Below, one piece after another: positions 8,240 through 16,315 of a DNA stretch of 64,000 nucleotides. This DNA is from Cognatilysobacter terrigena (GTDB lineage: Bacteria; Pseudomonadota; Gammaproteobacteria; Xanthomonadales; Xanthomonadaceae), in assembly GCF_004361065.1 (NCBI RefSeq), contig NZ_SELT01000002.1, forward strand, positions 62,001 through 126,000, written 5' to 3'. Positions within the stretch are counted from its first letter, which is position 1; each line of letters begins with the position of its first letter. The notes beneath the pieces were generated by a model. That model was not told the origin of the DNA. It ran no database searches and saw nothing but the letters and a program-made list of their open reading frames with translations. The position numbers and the translations under genes were made by a program.

Positions 8240-9160
8240 ATGGACACGCGCTCGCCCCGGATTAGCACGACCGTTCGAAACAACCTGATGCGGGCGTCGA
8301 TCCGCTTGTATTTCGCGACGGCGCGACGGATCGCGCCGCGCGCGGCGGTGCGTCGCGCGGCCGCGTTGTTCTGCACGCCGCACCCCGGCGGTCATGCGCC
8401 GACACCGGTGGCCGACGACGCGGAGCGCTTCGACATCCACGCCTGCGGGCATCGACTCGTCGGCTATCGATGGGGCGACCCGGCGACGCAGCCGTACGTG
8501 CTGTTCTCACACGGTTGGGCGAGCAGCGGCGCGCGCATTGCGGCGTGGGTGCCGGCATTGCGCGACGCCGGCTTCGCCGTCATCGCGTTCGACCAGATCG
8601 CGCACGGCGCGAGCCCCGGTCGTCGCACGACGCTGCCGGAATTCGCCGACGTGCTCGTGAGCGTCGGTGATCGCTTCGGCCCGGCATACGCGGTGATCGG
8701 GCATTCGCTCGGCGGCGCGGCAGCGATGCTCGCACTCGCCCGCGGTCTGAAGGCGGGGCGCGCGATTCTCGTCGCGCCGGCGGCAGATCCCGTTGCGGCG
8801 GCGCATCGGTTCGCGCGCGCGGTCGGGCTCGGGCGCGCGCTGTGCGAACGCATGATGTCGGGCTTCCACGCGCGCCTGGGCATCACGTTCGACGAACAGC
8901 GCGCCGAACGCACCGCACCGTCGATCAGCCGCCCCGCGTTGATCGTGCATGACGTCGCCGATCCGGTCGTGCCCTGGGACGAAGGCGAGCGCTACGCACG
9001 CTATTGGCCGCGCGCACGACTGCTGAGCACCCAAGGCCTCGGCCATAGCCGCGTGCTCAGCGACCCGGACGTCATCGATGCCGGCATGCGCTTCCTGCGC
9101 GGCGAAGCCGTCGGCCAGCGCGTGGTGTCCACACACGAGTTGCCGATGGGCGTGGCGTGA
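8240..9160 (+). CDS. Alpha/beta hydrolase
   Basis: A 306-residue serine hydrolase. The oxyanion segment FSHGWASSGARI is followed by the nucleophile elbow GHSLGG, an Asp in VHDVADPVVPWDEG and the catalytic His in TQGLGHSRVLSDP. The start at 8240 has GAGGA seven bases upstream; an in-frame ATG at 8288 would remove 16 residues and place the operator-like sequence 8262-8279 in front of the gene instead of inside it. Substrate is unknown, and the long Arg-rich N-terminus is atypical. It probably forms a unit with the TetR gene 18 bases upstream. Confidence 0.9.
   Translation: MDTRSPRISTTVRNNLMRASIRLYFATARRIAPRAAVRRAAALFCTPHPGGHAPTPVADDAERFDIHACGHRLVGYRWGDPATQPYVLFSHGWASSGARIAAWVPALRDAGFAVIAFDQIAHGASPGRRTTLPEFADVLVSVGDRFGPAYAVIGHSLGGAAAMLALARGLKAGRAILVAPAADPVAAAHRFARAVGLGRALCERMMSGFHARLGITFDEQRAERTAPSISRPALIVHDVADPVVPWDEGERYARYWPRARLLSTQGLGHSRVLSDPDVIDAGMRFLRGEAVGQRVVSTHELPMGVA
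8262..8279. promoter_or_regulatory. Second operator-like site, inside the hydrolase 5' end
   Basis: TTAGCACGACCGTTCGAA shares TAGCACGACCGT with the palindrome at 7583-7598, but its right arm matches the dyad only partly. It lies 22 bases into the hydrolase reading frame, or 9 bases before the alternative ATG at 8288. It could be a second TetR binding site; this is inference from similarity. Confidence 0.45.
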
Positions 9161-9264
9161 TGCATCCAGCACCCGAGGCACACGCGACGGTCTGATCGTT
9201 CGACACGTCCCGTCGCGCGAAGGGCTCGCCTGCGTCGCATGGCCCCCCGTACCCCGTTCTCCGC

Positions 9265-9270
9265 GATACT
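9265..9270 (+). promoter_or_regulatory. Probable -10 element for the HipA-family kinase gene
   Basis: GATACT followed by GCCC lies 27 bases before the ATG at 9298, the same spacing seen for several other genes in the window. No convincing -35 box is visible. Confidence 0.4.
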
Positions 9271-9297
9271 GCCCACGCCCCGCCACGACGCCGGACG

Positions 9298-10053
9298 ATG
9301 CTGCGCCACATCACTGCGACCCGTTACGTCACGCCGCTGCGCGAAGGCGGCTCGATGCCCGCGATCGTCGAAGGCGACGACTTCGGCCTCTACGTGCTCA
9401 AGTTCCGCGGCGCGGGGCAGGGTGCGCGCGCGCTCGTCGCCGAGCTGATCGCCGGCCGCATCGCGCAGGCGCTCGGATTGCCGGTGCCCGAGCTGGTGTT
9501 CGCCGATCTCGATCCCGAACTCGCGCGCACCGAGCCCGACTCGGAAATCCAGCATCTGATCCGCGAGAGCGCGGGCCTCAATCTCGCGCTCGACTACCTG
9601 CCGGGCGCGGCGAACTTCGATCCGGTCGCCGGTTTGCCCGACGCCGATCTCGCCTCCCGCATCGTCTGGTTCGACAGTTTCGTCAGCAATGTCGATCGCA
9701 CCGCGCGCAATCCCAACCTGATGGTTTGGCACCGCGCGCTGTGGATGATCGATCACGGCGCGGCGCTGTATTTCCACCACGGCTGGGACACGCAGGAGCC
9801 GGATCCCGCGAGCGCATTCCCGATGGTGCGCGAGCACGTGCTGCTGCCCGCCGCTTCGCGCATCGCCGAGGCCGACGCCACCCTCGCGCCGCAACTCGAT
9901 CGCGACCTGTTCGAACGCGTGCTCGCCGATGTGCCCGATGCGTGGCTCGGCGATGACCCGGACGCCGTGCGCACGCGCTACGTCGATTACCTCACCGCGC
10001 GGCTCGAACGGCGCGCGGCGTTCGTCGAGGAGGCACGTCGTGCACACGGCTGA
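9298..10053 (+). CDS. HipA family kinase
   Basis: A 251-residue protein, much shorter than HipA itself (about 440), lacking the N-terminal HipA subdomain. It keeps the kinase core: K35 in YVLKFRGAGQG for ATP binding, the catalytic loop NVDRTARNPN with D133 and N138, and the metal-binding D152 in MIDHG. The family is annotated as HipA-like or PI3/4-kinase-like and its target is unknown. It overlaps the DUF3037 gene downstream by 14 bases, an arrangement I know to be common for this pair. Whether the two form a toxin-antitoxin, defence or house-keeping unit is not established from the sequence. Confidence 0.85.
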   Translation: MLRHITATRYVTPLREGGSMPAIVEGDDFGLYVLKFRGAGQGARALVAELIAGRIAQALGLPVPELVFADLDPELARTEPDSEIQHLIRESAGLNLALDYLPGAANFDPVAGLPDADLASRIVWFDSFVSNVDRTARNPNLMVWHRALWMIDHGAALYFHHGWDTQEPDPASAFPMVREHVLLPAASRIAEADATLAPQLDRDLFERVLADVPDAWLGDDPDAVRTRYVDYLTARLERRAAFVEEARRAHG

Positions 10054-10429
10054 TCTCTACGACTACGCGATCCTGCGCGCCGTGCCGCGCGTCGAGCGCG
10101 AGGAATTCATCAACGTCGGCGTGCTGCTGTCGTGCCCGACGCGGCGTCTGCTGCTCGCGCGTGTCGGCGTCGACGCGGCGCGCCTGCGTGCGCTGGATCC
10201 CAGCGTCGACGTCGAACTCGTCGAACGTCAGCTGCAGGCGATCGTCGCGATCTGCGAAGGCCGCCCCGGCAGCGGTCCGATCGGCGAACTGCCGATCCGC
10301 GCCCGCTTCCATTGGCTGACGGCGAAACGCAGCGCGCTCATCCAGCCTTCGCCCGTGCACACCGGGCGATGCGGCGATCCGCTGCACACCCTCGACCGTT
10401 TGTTCGACCGGATGGTGCGGACCGGCTGA
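10040..10429 (+). CDS. DUF3037 domain protein, partner of the HipA family kinase
   Basis: A 129-residue cytoplasmic protein. The start is the GTG at 10040, with GAGGAGG at 10027-10033 inside the end of the kinase gene, so the two are translationally coupled. The YDYAILRAVPRVEREEFINVGVLL opening is the DUF3037 signature, and the rest (ARLRALDPSVDVELVERQLQAI, FHWLTAKRSALIQPSPVHTG) fits the family length. Function is unknown; its constant pairing with the kinase suggests it is a substrate, inhibitor or cofactor of it. The stop faces a GC hairpin at 10441-10466. Confidence 0.88.
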   Translation: MHTADLYDYAILRAVPRVEREEFINVGVLLSCPTRRLLLARVGVDAARLRALDPSVDVELVERQLQAIVAICEGRPGSGPIGELPIRARFHWLTAKRSALIQPSPVHTGRCGDPLHTLDRLFDRMVRTG

Positions 10430-10440
10430 TCAGCGGCGCG

Positions 10441-10466
10441 GCGTCGGGCCACTGCCTGCCCGACGC
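10441..10466. terminator. Hairpin between convergent genes
   Basis: GCGTCGGGC (10441-10449) and GCCCGACGC (10458-10466) form a 9-bp perfect stem with an 8-base loop between the convergent stops at 10429 and 10487. There is no U-tract on either strand. Confidence 0.5.
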
Positions 10467-10486
10467 GATCACATCGACCTGCGCGT

Positions 10487-11044
10487 TCAGGGCGTCGCGC
10501 ACTTCCCCAGCGTCGCCATGTGCTTGCGGCTGCCGACCGTGTCGGACTGCATGATCTTCTTCTCGCCCTTGGCGTCCATGAGCATTACCTGGAAGCCGTT
10601 CGGAAACTTCTCGACCAGGTCCTTGATCGGCATCGGGACGACGTACGCGGGCACCATGCCTTTCGCCACGACCGCGACACCCTGATAGCCGCCGAACTGC
10701 GCGTCTTCCTTGTCGCGCATCGCCAGGACGACCGGAATCTGCGTGCCCGCCGCCCCCGGAATCGTGCCGTCGATCACCTGGAAGTGCATGCCGGTGGTCT
10801 CGGGATGGGCCGGATCGACCTGCAGCGCGAGCGGATCGTTGAAGCTGTACATGCGGCACACCCCCTTGTCCTGCGACAGAAGCCAGCCGTTGTCCTCTTC
10901 GCCCATGTTGGCCTGCGGCAGGCCATCGGAGCTGGTCATCATCTCGATCATCGCGCCGCGTTCGTCGTCGTCTTCCTGCGCGAACGACACGGCAGGCAGC
11001 ACGAGTGCGACGGCGAGCGCCGTCATGATCAGCGGGTCACGCAT
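10487..11044 (-). CDS. Secreted protein of unknown function
   Basis: A 185-residue protein with a clear signal peptide (MRDPLIMTALAVALVLPAVSFAQ) and GGAGG six bases before the ATG at 11044. The mature part starts with an acidic EDDDERG segment, then a beta-rich region with two cysteines (GVCRMY, GKCATP) that may pair. The IPVVLAMRDKEDAQFGGYQGVAVVAKGMVPAY and FPNGFQVMLMDAKGEKK stretches look like a compact periplasmic domain. I do not recognise the family. No operon partner is apparent; the next gene on the same strand ends 78 bases upstream of its start. Confidence 0.8.
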   Translation of the reverse strand: MRDPLIMTALAVALVLPAVSFAQEDDDERGAMIEMMTSSDGLPQANMGEEDNGWLLSQDKGVCRMYSFNDPLALQVDPAHPETTGMHFQVIDGTIPGAAGTQIPVVLAMRDKEDAQFGGYQGVAVVAKGMVPAYVVPMPIKDLVEKFPNGFQVMLMDAKGEKKIMQSDTVGSRKHMATLGKCATP

Positions 11045-11122
11045 GGGAAACCTCCGGTAGGCGTAACGGTTCGAAAGGTGGGTCTGAAGCGTGAATCGGT
11101 AGGCGGATTCGACGGAGGGCGC

Positions 11123-11443
11123 TCATTCGCAGCCGATGCCGTCACCGTCGCGATCCAGGTGCGAGGCATAGCCGGGATCACCACGCCGCACGGGCGCTGC
11201 GCCGGCCGCGCGCGCCGTCCGACAGTTGGGGTAGTAAACGCTTCCGCGCTCAGCGCGCGACGGAGCCAGACGCGCAGGCGCAAGGTCGTCCGACCGCGAC
11301 GCGCGAGCGCCATGGCAGTGATAACCGCCGTGCTTGCGATCGTGGTGGCAGCCGTTGGCGTCGAGTCCGCCGGGATGCGCCATCACCGAACCGGCGAGCA
11401 GCGCGCCCGCCATCCCCATCAGCGCCACGCGCGGAATCGTCAT
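11123..11443 (-). CDS. Secreted YHYH-type / excalibur calcium-binding domain protein
   Basis: A 106-residue exported protein. After the signal peptide (residues 1-22) comes HPGGLDANGCHHDRKHGGYH, the YHYH/DUF-type histidine motif, then an Arg/Ala-rich linker, then an excalibur domain: VYYPNCRTARAAGAAPVRRG followed by DRDGDGIGCE, an EF-hand-like calcium loop at the extreme C-terminus. Excalibur domains are extracellular and bind calcium; the combination is also seen next to thermonuclease domains, absent here. The start at 11443 follows GGGGGA by nine bases. Confidence 0.85.
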   Translation of the reverse strand: MTIPRVALMGMAGALLAGSVMAHPGGLDANGCHHDRKHGGYHCHGARASRSDDLAPARLAPSRAERGSVYYPNCRTARAAGAAPVRRGDPGYASHLDRDGDGIGCE

Positions 11444-11534
11444 CGTCGGACATCCCCCATGTCCTTGCGACGATGCGGACGGTAGCAAACCGGGGCGGCA
11501 ACGACAGCGATGCGCGCCGTCGTGCCGCGAAACG

Positions 11535-12794
11535 TCAGTCCCCGGACGTGACGCCGTTCGCACCTGCGCGATGGATGATCCGGCCGGCGCGGACGGTCAT
11601 CTGGACGCGGTCGAACGCAGTTGCATCAGTCGCGGGATCCCCCTCCAACACGACCAGATCCGCCTCCATGCCCGCCGCGACGCGACCCTTGCGTGACGCC
11701 TGCCCGAAGCGCGCGCTCGGCGCGGTCGTCAGGCTCGCAAGGATCGCGCGCCAGTCCAGGCCCGCCGCGGCCATGTGGCGGTACTCGAGCACCGGGTCGT
11801 ACGCCTCGGTGTAGCCGCAGTCGGTGCCGAACAGCACCTGCCCGCCGGCATCGGCGAAGCTCTTCAACTGCTGCGAGGACGCGGCGAGCATCTTCGCCTT
11901 GAGCGCCGCCGGCAGTCGGTCCGCGCCTGCCTCGGTTTCGATCAGCGCCAGCGTCGGAATCAACGCCATGTTCCGCGACACCAACGACTGCGTGAGTTCG
12001 TTCGACCACGGGCCGGTGTTCGGCGTGGAATGCGCGAGGATGTCGACGCCGCTGTCCATCGCCACCTGCAGCCCGGCGATGTTGCTCGGATGCGCGAACG
12101 CCGGCTTGCCGCGCCGGTGCGCCTGCTCGACGACGGCGGTCGCGATCGGCGTCTTCATCGGCAGCACCCCGATCGCGCCGCCGACGATCGCGCCCGCGAA
12201 CACCTTGACGCCATCGGCGCCCGCGTCGAGCTGCCGCGCCGCGCGCGCGGCGGCTTCGTCCGCGGTGCTGACCTCGAACGTCGGCACGTGCAGTTGCTCG
12301 AGCAGCCCTTTGACGTAGATCGGCGTGCCGCCTTCCGGGAAGAACGGTGCGTCGACGGTGAGGATGTTCGGCCCGATCACCTCGCCACGGTCGATGCGCT
12401 TGCGCAGCGCCAGCGCATCGCCGGGCAATGACGCGATGTCGAAGATCGTCGTAAAGCCCCATTGCGTGAAGTTCGACTCGAGCGCCTCGGACAGCGCCGC
12501 GGCCGGCTTCGTTGCCGCACCGCGATACGGCTCCGGCAGCAGGTGCACGTGGCTGTTCCAGAAGCCAGCGACGACGGTCCTGCCGTCGACACGCACGACC
12601 GTCGTGCCCTTGGGCACGCGCACGTCGCGGCCGACCGCCGTGATCACGCCGTCGCGGATCAGCACCGTGGCGCGCTCGAGCGGGGCGGCGTCGGGCGCCG
12701 GGTAGACCTTCGCGCCGACCAGCGCGAGGGTATCGGCATGCGCGACGCTCGATGCGGCGAGTGCGGTCAACAGAACCGGAACGAATGGGCGCAT
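11535..12794 (-). CDS. Secreted amidohydrolase family protein
   Basis: A 419-residue TIM-barrel metal hydrolase with a signal peptide (residues 1-20). The metal ligands are visible in order: H82 and H84 in WNSHVH, K197 in GVKVFAG (the carbamylatable lysine position), H235 in FAHPSN, H255 in LAHSTP and D325 in GTDCG. The N-terminal and C-terminal strands form the small beta-sandwich typical of the imidazolonepropionase-related group. Many such exported enzymes in this lineage are peptidases or act on cyclic amides, but the substrate is not determinable. GGAGG precedes the ATG at 12794 by five bases; upstream in-frame residues lack a signal peptide. Confidence 0.9.
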   Translation of the reverse strand: MRPFVPVLLTALAASSVAHADTLALVGAKVYPAPDAAPLERATVLIRDGVITAVGRDVRVPKGTTVVRVDGRTVVAGFWNSHVHLLPEPYRGAATKPAAALSEALESNFTQWGFTTIFDIASLPGDALALRKRIDRGEVIGPNILTVDAPFFPEGGTPIYVKGLLEQLHVPTFEVSTADEAAARAARQLDAGADGVKVFAGAIVGGAIGVLPMKTPIATAVVEQAHRRGKPAFAHPSNIAGLQVAMDSGVDILAHSTPNTGPWSNELTQSLVSRNMALIPTLALIETEAGADRLPAALKAKMLAASSQQLKSFADAGGQVLFGTDCGYTEAYDPVLEYRHMAAAGLDWRAILASLTTAPSARFGQASRKGRVAAGMEADLVVLEGDPATDATAFDRVQMTVRAGRIIHRAGANGVTSGD

Positions 12795-12906
12795 GTCGCC
12801 TCCACGGGATCGAGGCGTCGAGCTTAGCGCCGCGCACCGGGCACACCACCTGCCATTCGGCGGTGCCACCACAGGCGCGTCACGAGCCATCCGCGTCGAC
12901 GAACCC

Positions 12907-13839
12907 CTACGCCTCGCGCGACTCTGCTCCGAACGCCTCGGCCCCCAGGATCGCCATCAGCGACCGCCCGTTGCGCTGGCCCTGGTCGCCGTTGTTGTTG
13001 TTGAACACGACGTGCAGTTCGGCGACGCGTTGCGCGAGCTCGCGGATCGGCGTCGCGACCTCCCGCAATTCATCGTCCGAATAGTCGTAGTCGAACCGAT
13101 CGCTGGCGACGGTCGCGCCCTTGATGTCCCACGTCTCGTGGTTGCGGCCGTGCATGCGGACGATCGCCAGTTGCGGCGATGCCACGCCCCACACCTGCGG
13201 GATCGATTTCGCGCCCACCTGCGGTTCGTCGACGACCACGTGCGCGACGCCGAGATCGCGCTCCATCGCGAGCGTCACGTCGTCGTGGCGTCCGTCGTAC
13301 CACGTGCGGTTGCGGAACTCGTACGCGAGCAGGTAGTCCGGAAGCCGGCCGACGCATTCCTCGAGGTGCCGCTTCCAGTCGGGCGACGGCGTGACCCAGG
13401 GTGCGAACTGGAAGTGCAGGGCGGTGAGCTTGCCGGCGTCGCGCAGCGGGCGCACCGCGCGTTCGAAGCGCGCCCACATCTCGTCGCGCAGGCTGTCGGG
13501 CAGGTCCTTGTAGTAGACGTTGCGCTTCGTCTCGAACAGTGGGGCAAGTTCGGCGGCGATATCGGGCGGCAACGCCTTCGCCGGCGTCTGGTGGCCGGTG
13601 AATAGGCGGAAGGCCTTGAGGTTGAAGGTGAAGTCGTCCGGCGTTCGTTCGGCCCAGAGCTGCGCGTTGCGTTCGCTCGGCATCGCGTAATAGCTCGAGT
13701 CGACTTCCACCATCGGGAAGCGACTCGCGTAGAAGCGCAGCCGCTCCTCGGCCGAGCTGCAGCCGCGCGGATAGAACGCCTTCGATTGGATCAGCGTGGG
13801 ATCGGTCCAGCTCGCAGTGCCGACACGGATGAGACTCAT
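12907..13839 (-). CDS. DUF72 domain protein (YecE family)
   Basis: A 310-residue protein with the DUF72 hallmarks: IRVGTASWTDPTLIQSKAFYP near the N-terminus, RLRFYASRFPMVEVDSSYYAMPS, FNLKAFRLFTGHQTP, and LAYEFRNRTWYDG. The fold is a TIM-barrel related to endonuclease IV; the biochemical role is unknown. A C-terminal ELHVVFNNNNGDQGQRNGRSL segment is also conserved. No signal peptide. It lies 112 bases upstream of the amidohydrolase on the same strand, probably with its own transcription. Confidence 0.93.
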   Translation of the reverse strand: MSLIRVGTASWTDPTLIQSKAFYPRGCSSAEERLRFYASRFPMVEVDSSYYAMPSERNAQLWAERTPDDFTFNLKAFRLFTGHQTPAKALPPDIAAELAPLFETKRNVYYKDLPDSLRDEMWARFERAVRPLRDAGKLTALHFQFAPWVTPSPDWKRHLEECVGRLPDYLLAYEFRNRTWYDGRHDDVTLAMERDLGVAHVVVDEPQVGAKSIPQVWGVASPQLAIVRMHGRNHETWDIKGATVASDRFDYDYSDDELREVATPIRELAQRVAELHVVFNNNNGDQGQRNGRSLMAILGAEAFGAESREA

Positions 13840-14088
13840 GCGGCGAGGTTAACGCGAACGTGCGCATCGATCGTGTGCAACGGGCGCGGCCGTGAACGCG
13901 ATGCGATACGCCGTCTAGAAGGCCGCAAATGCACTGAATTCGGCGTCAGCTACATGGCGGCCTGCTGAATACGACCGCCGCCTAACGCAACGCTAATGTC
14001 GAGGTCACCTGCTTGGACGGGCCGCTTGCGTAACCTGATCACCGTCCGCAGTGCGGGCGATGTCGATAGATGTCGATCAGGAGGACGC

Positions 14089-14298
14089 ATGAACCGCAAC
14101 GATCAGAACACCTCGAATCGCAACAACAACCAGAATCTGGGCAGCAGTGATTCTTCGCGCCAGGCGTCCGGTAACGACCGTTCGCAGCAGTCGATGCAGG
14201 GCTCGTCGCGCCAGGGTTCGCAGCAGGGTCTCGGCAAGAGCGACGTCGGGTCGAGTAGCCGCGGCAGCTCGTCGCGCGGCGACAGCTCCCAGCACTGA
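14089..14298 (+). CDS. Small Asn/Gln/Ser/Arg-rich hydrophilic protein
   Basis: A 69-residue protein made almost only of Asn, Gln, Ser, Arg and Gly, with no hydrophobic core, so it is probably intrinsically disordered. CAGGAGGA sits just before the ATG at 14089, which makes the gene convincing despite low complexity, and a strong terminator follows at 14352. Similar small disordered proteins of unknown function occur in Xanthomonadaceae and two further ones lie in this window (29562 and 57255). They resemble stress-induced hydrophilins; that is inference. Confidence 0.78.
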   Translation: MNRNDQNTSNRNNNQNLGSSDSSRQASGNDRSQQSMQGSSRQGSQQGLGKSDVGSSSRGSSSRGDSSQH

Positions 14299-14351
14299 GC
14301 AAGTGGAGTGAGTGCCCGTAATGGGCAACGGGAAGAGGGTTGAGTAACTTC

Positions 14352-14382
14352 GAGGGACGGCTTCGGCTGTCCCTCTTTTTTT
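14352..14382 (+). terminator. Strong rho-independent terminator
   Basis: GAGGGACGGC and its pairing arm GCTGTCCCTC (one G-U pair) close a UUCG tetraloop at 14362-14365 and are followed by seven T at 14376-14382. It ends the 14089 transcript. Confidence 0.92.
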
Positions 14383-14408
14383 GCTCGGCGGATGGACGTG
14401 GTGGGCGG

Positions 14409-15002
14409 CTACACGAGCGAAGCACGTTCCTTTACCGTGAACTCCTCGAGGTCGCGGAAGAAGCCGTCGAACATCGCCACAGCCTGCGGCTCGATCGCAC
14501 GGAAGTCGTGCAACGTCGCGATCAGCCGATCGCCATTGCGCGAAAGGCGCTGCGCCATGCGGCCGAGTGCGCGATCGACCGTCGCGCGGTCGCGATAACC
14601 GCCGAGCCAGTCGTCTGCCGCCATGCGCGGCGCGATCGCCTGCAGGCGAGGCGGCAGATCATCGCAGCGCTCGCGAAGGATCCGGTAAGCGCGCGCGGTG
14701 AATGCATCGAGCGACACGTCGCTCCATCGCGACCAGTCGCGCGCGAGCAGATGGTCGAAGTAGACGTCGAGCACGATCCCCGCATAACGACGGCGGCCGT
14801 CCGCGAATGTCGAGCGCAACGCGACGACGTCAGGATGCGTATCCGTGAAGCGGTCGACACGTCGATGCAGCAGGATCTCGCGGCGTTCGACGTCGCCATA
14901 ACGTTCCAGCCCGCTCGACCCGAACGCGAAGTCGCCCAGCAGCGCGCCCAGCATGGCCGCGTCGCTCTGCCGCGCGAGGTGCAGGTGGGCGAGCCAGTTC
15001 AT
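14409..15002 (-). CDS. acpH: Acyl carrier protein phosphodiesterase
   Basis: A 197-residue HD-superfamily enzyme, full length for AcpH. The N-terminus MNWLAHLHLA, the RRVDRFTDTHPDV block and the FDHLLARDWSRW segment with its conserved Asp/His are characteristic. AcpH removes the 4'-phosphopantetheine arm from holo-ACP in the cytoplasm and thus may balance ACP pools. No operon partner on the same strand is tightly spaced; the PEBP gene ends 98 bases upstream. Confidence 0.92.
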   Translation of the reverse strand: MNWLAHLHLARQSDAAMLGALLGDFAFGSSGLERYGDVERREILLHRRVDRFTDTHPDVVALRSTFADGRRRYAGIVLDVYFDHLLARDWSRWSDVSLDAFTARAYRILRERCDDLPPRLQAIAPRMAADDWLGGYRDRATVDRALGRMAQRLSRNGDRLIATLHDFRAIEPQAVAMFDGFFRDLEEFTVKERASLV

Positions 15003-15100
15003 GGGTGGTGCGATCCGGGCAACGAATGGCTACGTTCGCACGAATGCGCCAACAGATGGCTCCATGCTCGGCTCGTCGGGACGAAGTTCGGGGCTCGACG

Positions 15101-15784
15101 TCAATGCGTCTTCGGCGCCTGACTCGTCGCCACCAGTTCGCCTTCCGCCAGCACATGGCCGGCCATCGCCGCGACGACATCGTTGCGCGTCGCGCCGAGC
15201 GGAAGATCCAGCATGCGGTCGAGTGCGAAGAGCTGGAAGTGGTAGCGGTGCGGCGCGTCGCCCGCGGGCGGACGCGGGCCAAAGTAGCCGGTGCCGTCCC
15301 GATCGTTCCGGCCCTGGACCATGCCGCGAACGGCGGTGGGCGACGCGCGCGTCGGCAGGCCTTCCGGCAGTGCGTGCACGTTCGCCGGAATGTTCCAGGC
15401 GACCCAGTGCACGAACGGCTGGGCGCTCGGCGCGTCGGGATCCTCGAGCACAAGCACGTAGCTGCGTGCGCCGTCGACGGCACTCCACGCGAGCGCAGGC
15501 GAAACGTTGTCGCCGTAGGCCGTGTGGCGTGCGGGAATGGCCGAGCTCGCGCGGATCTGCGGCGACGTGACGGCCATGCGGTTCGTGCCCTTGGCCGTGG
15601 TGCGTTGGATCGCGACCGGCTTCGACGGCGCGGCTGCGACGGCTGCGCTGCTGAGCGACGTCGCCACGTGGGTCGCGGGCTGGGGTGCGCCCACCGGCGG
15701 CGACGGCTGCCCGCGCGCGGGCCCGACCGCGATCAGCAGGGCGGCGGCGAGCAACGCTGGAAGAAGGATGCGACGCGCATTCAT
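15101..15784 (-). CDS. YbhB/YbcL family PEBP-like protein, exported
   Basis: A 227-residue protein with a signal peptide (MNARRILLPALLAAALLIAVGPARG) and a 60-residue Pro/Ala-rich linker. Residues about 65-220 are the phosphatidylethanolamine-binding protein fold: NVSPALAWSAVDGARSYVLVLEDPDAP, FVHWVAWNIPANV, and a GRNDRDGTGYFGPRPPAGDAPHRYHFQLFALD block with the anion-pocket residues. Bacterial family members are proposed ligand binders or kinase-inhibitor-like proteins, with role unproven. GGAG lies before the ATG at 15784. A downstream loss of residues does not occur. Confidence 0.9.
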   Translation of the reverse strand: MNARRILLPALLAAALLIAVGPARGQPSPPVGAPQPATHVATSLSSAAVAAAPSKPVAIQRTTAKGTNRMAVTSPQIRASSAIPARHTAYGDNVSPALAWSAVDGARSYVLVLEDPDAPSAQPFVHWVAWNIPANVHALPEGLPTRASPTAVRGMVQGRNDRDGTGYFGPRPPAGDAPHRYHFQLFALDRMLDLPLGATRNDVVAAMAGHVLAEGELVATSQAPKTH

Positions 15785-15907
15785 GGCGGTCTCCGCGTAC
15801 GGGCGTCCCCACGAGCGTGGACCCGTCACCGTCTAGAGCCAGTCACTCCGGGCTGAACCGTCGCCACACTGCCCCCGAGGACAATGCAGCGGCCGTCACG
15901 ACGGCGC

Positions 15908-15913
15908 TATAAG
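15908..15913 (+). promoter_or_regulatory. Probable -10 element for the J-domain gene
   Basis: TATAAG at 15908-15913, followed by ACTGG, is among the best -10 matches in the window. It lies downstream of an ATG at 15884, which argues that translation starts at the GTG at 15944. Confidence 0.5.
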
Positions 15914-15943
15914 ACTGGACATCCCCACCGCCGCTTCGCCGTC

Positions 15944-16297
15944 GTGCCCACGCATTACGCCACGCTCAAAGTCGCCACCGACGCGCCGATCGACGTGATT
16001 CGCGCGGCGTATCGCGTGCTCGCCGCGCGACATCATCCGGATCGCTGCGATGGCGACACGGACGCGCTTCGTCAGATGCAATGCGTCAACGAGGCCTGGC
16101 GCGTGCTGTCGGACCCGGCGACCCGCGCGCGCTACGACCGCGAGCTTCGTCGTGAGCGCCGGCGTCGTGCGAATGATGGGGTCGACGTCGGCGCGCCACG
16201 CGTGACCGCGAGCGTGCGGTCATCCGCACCGATCGCCATCCGCCAGCGCGTCGCGGCGACGTACGCCGAGTTCGCCGGGCTCGGGCGTCGCCACTAG
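15944..16297 (+). CDS. J-domain (DnaJ-like) protein
   Basis: A 117-residue protein with one J domain at residues 3-65: THYATLKVATDAPIDVIRAAYRVLAARHHPDRC, in which HPD is intact, then a helix IV segment RVLSDPATRARYDREL. There are no Gly/Phe or zinc-finger regions, so it is a class III co-chaperone that would stimulate an Hsp70 ATPase for some special client. The C-terminal 50 residues are Arg-rich and unlike known domains. Start is uncertain: GTG 15944 fits the domain boundary and the promoter, ATG 15884 would add 20 Arg-rich residues. Confidence 0.85.
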   Translation: MPTHYATLKVATDAPIDVIRAAYRVLAARHHPDRCDGDTDALRQMQCVNEAWRVLSDPATRARYDRELRRERRRRANDGVDVGAPRVTASVRSSAPIAIRQRVAATYAEFAGLGRRH

Positions 16298-16298
16298 C

Positions 16299-16315
16299 GA
16301 ACGCATTACGCGTTC
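16299..16315. terminator. Short hairpin between convergent genes
   Basis: GAACGC (16299-16304) and GCGTTC (16310-16315) form a 6-bp stem around ATTAC, spanning the 16-base gap between the J-domain and prpF stops. Weak evidence alone. Confidence 0.3.
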
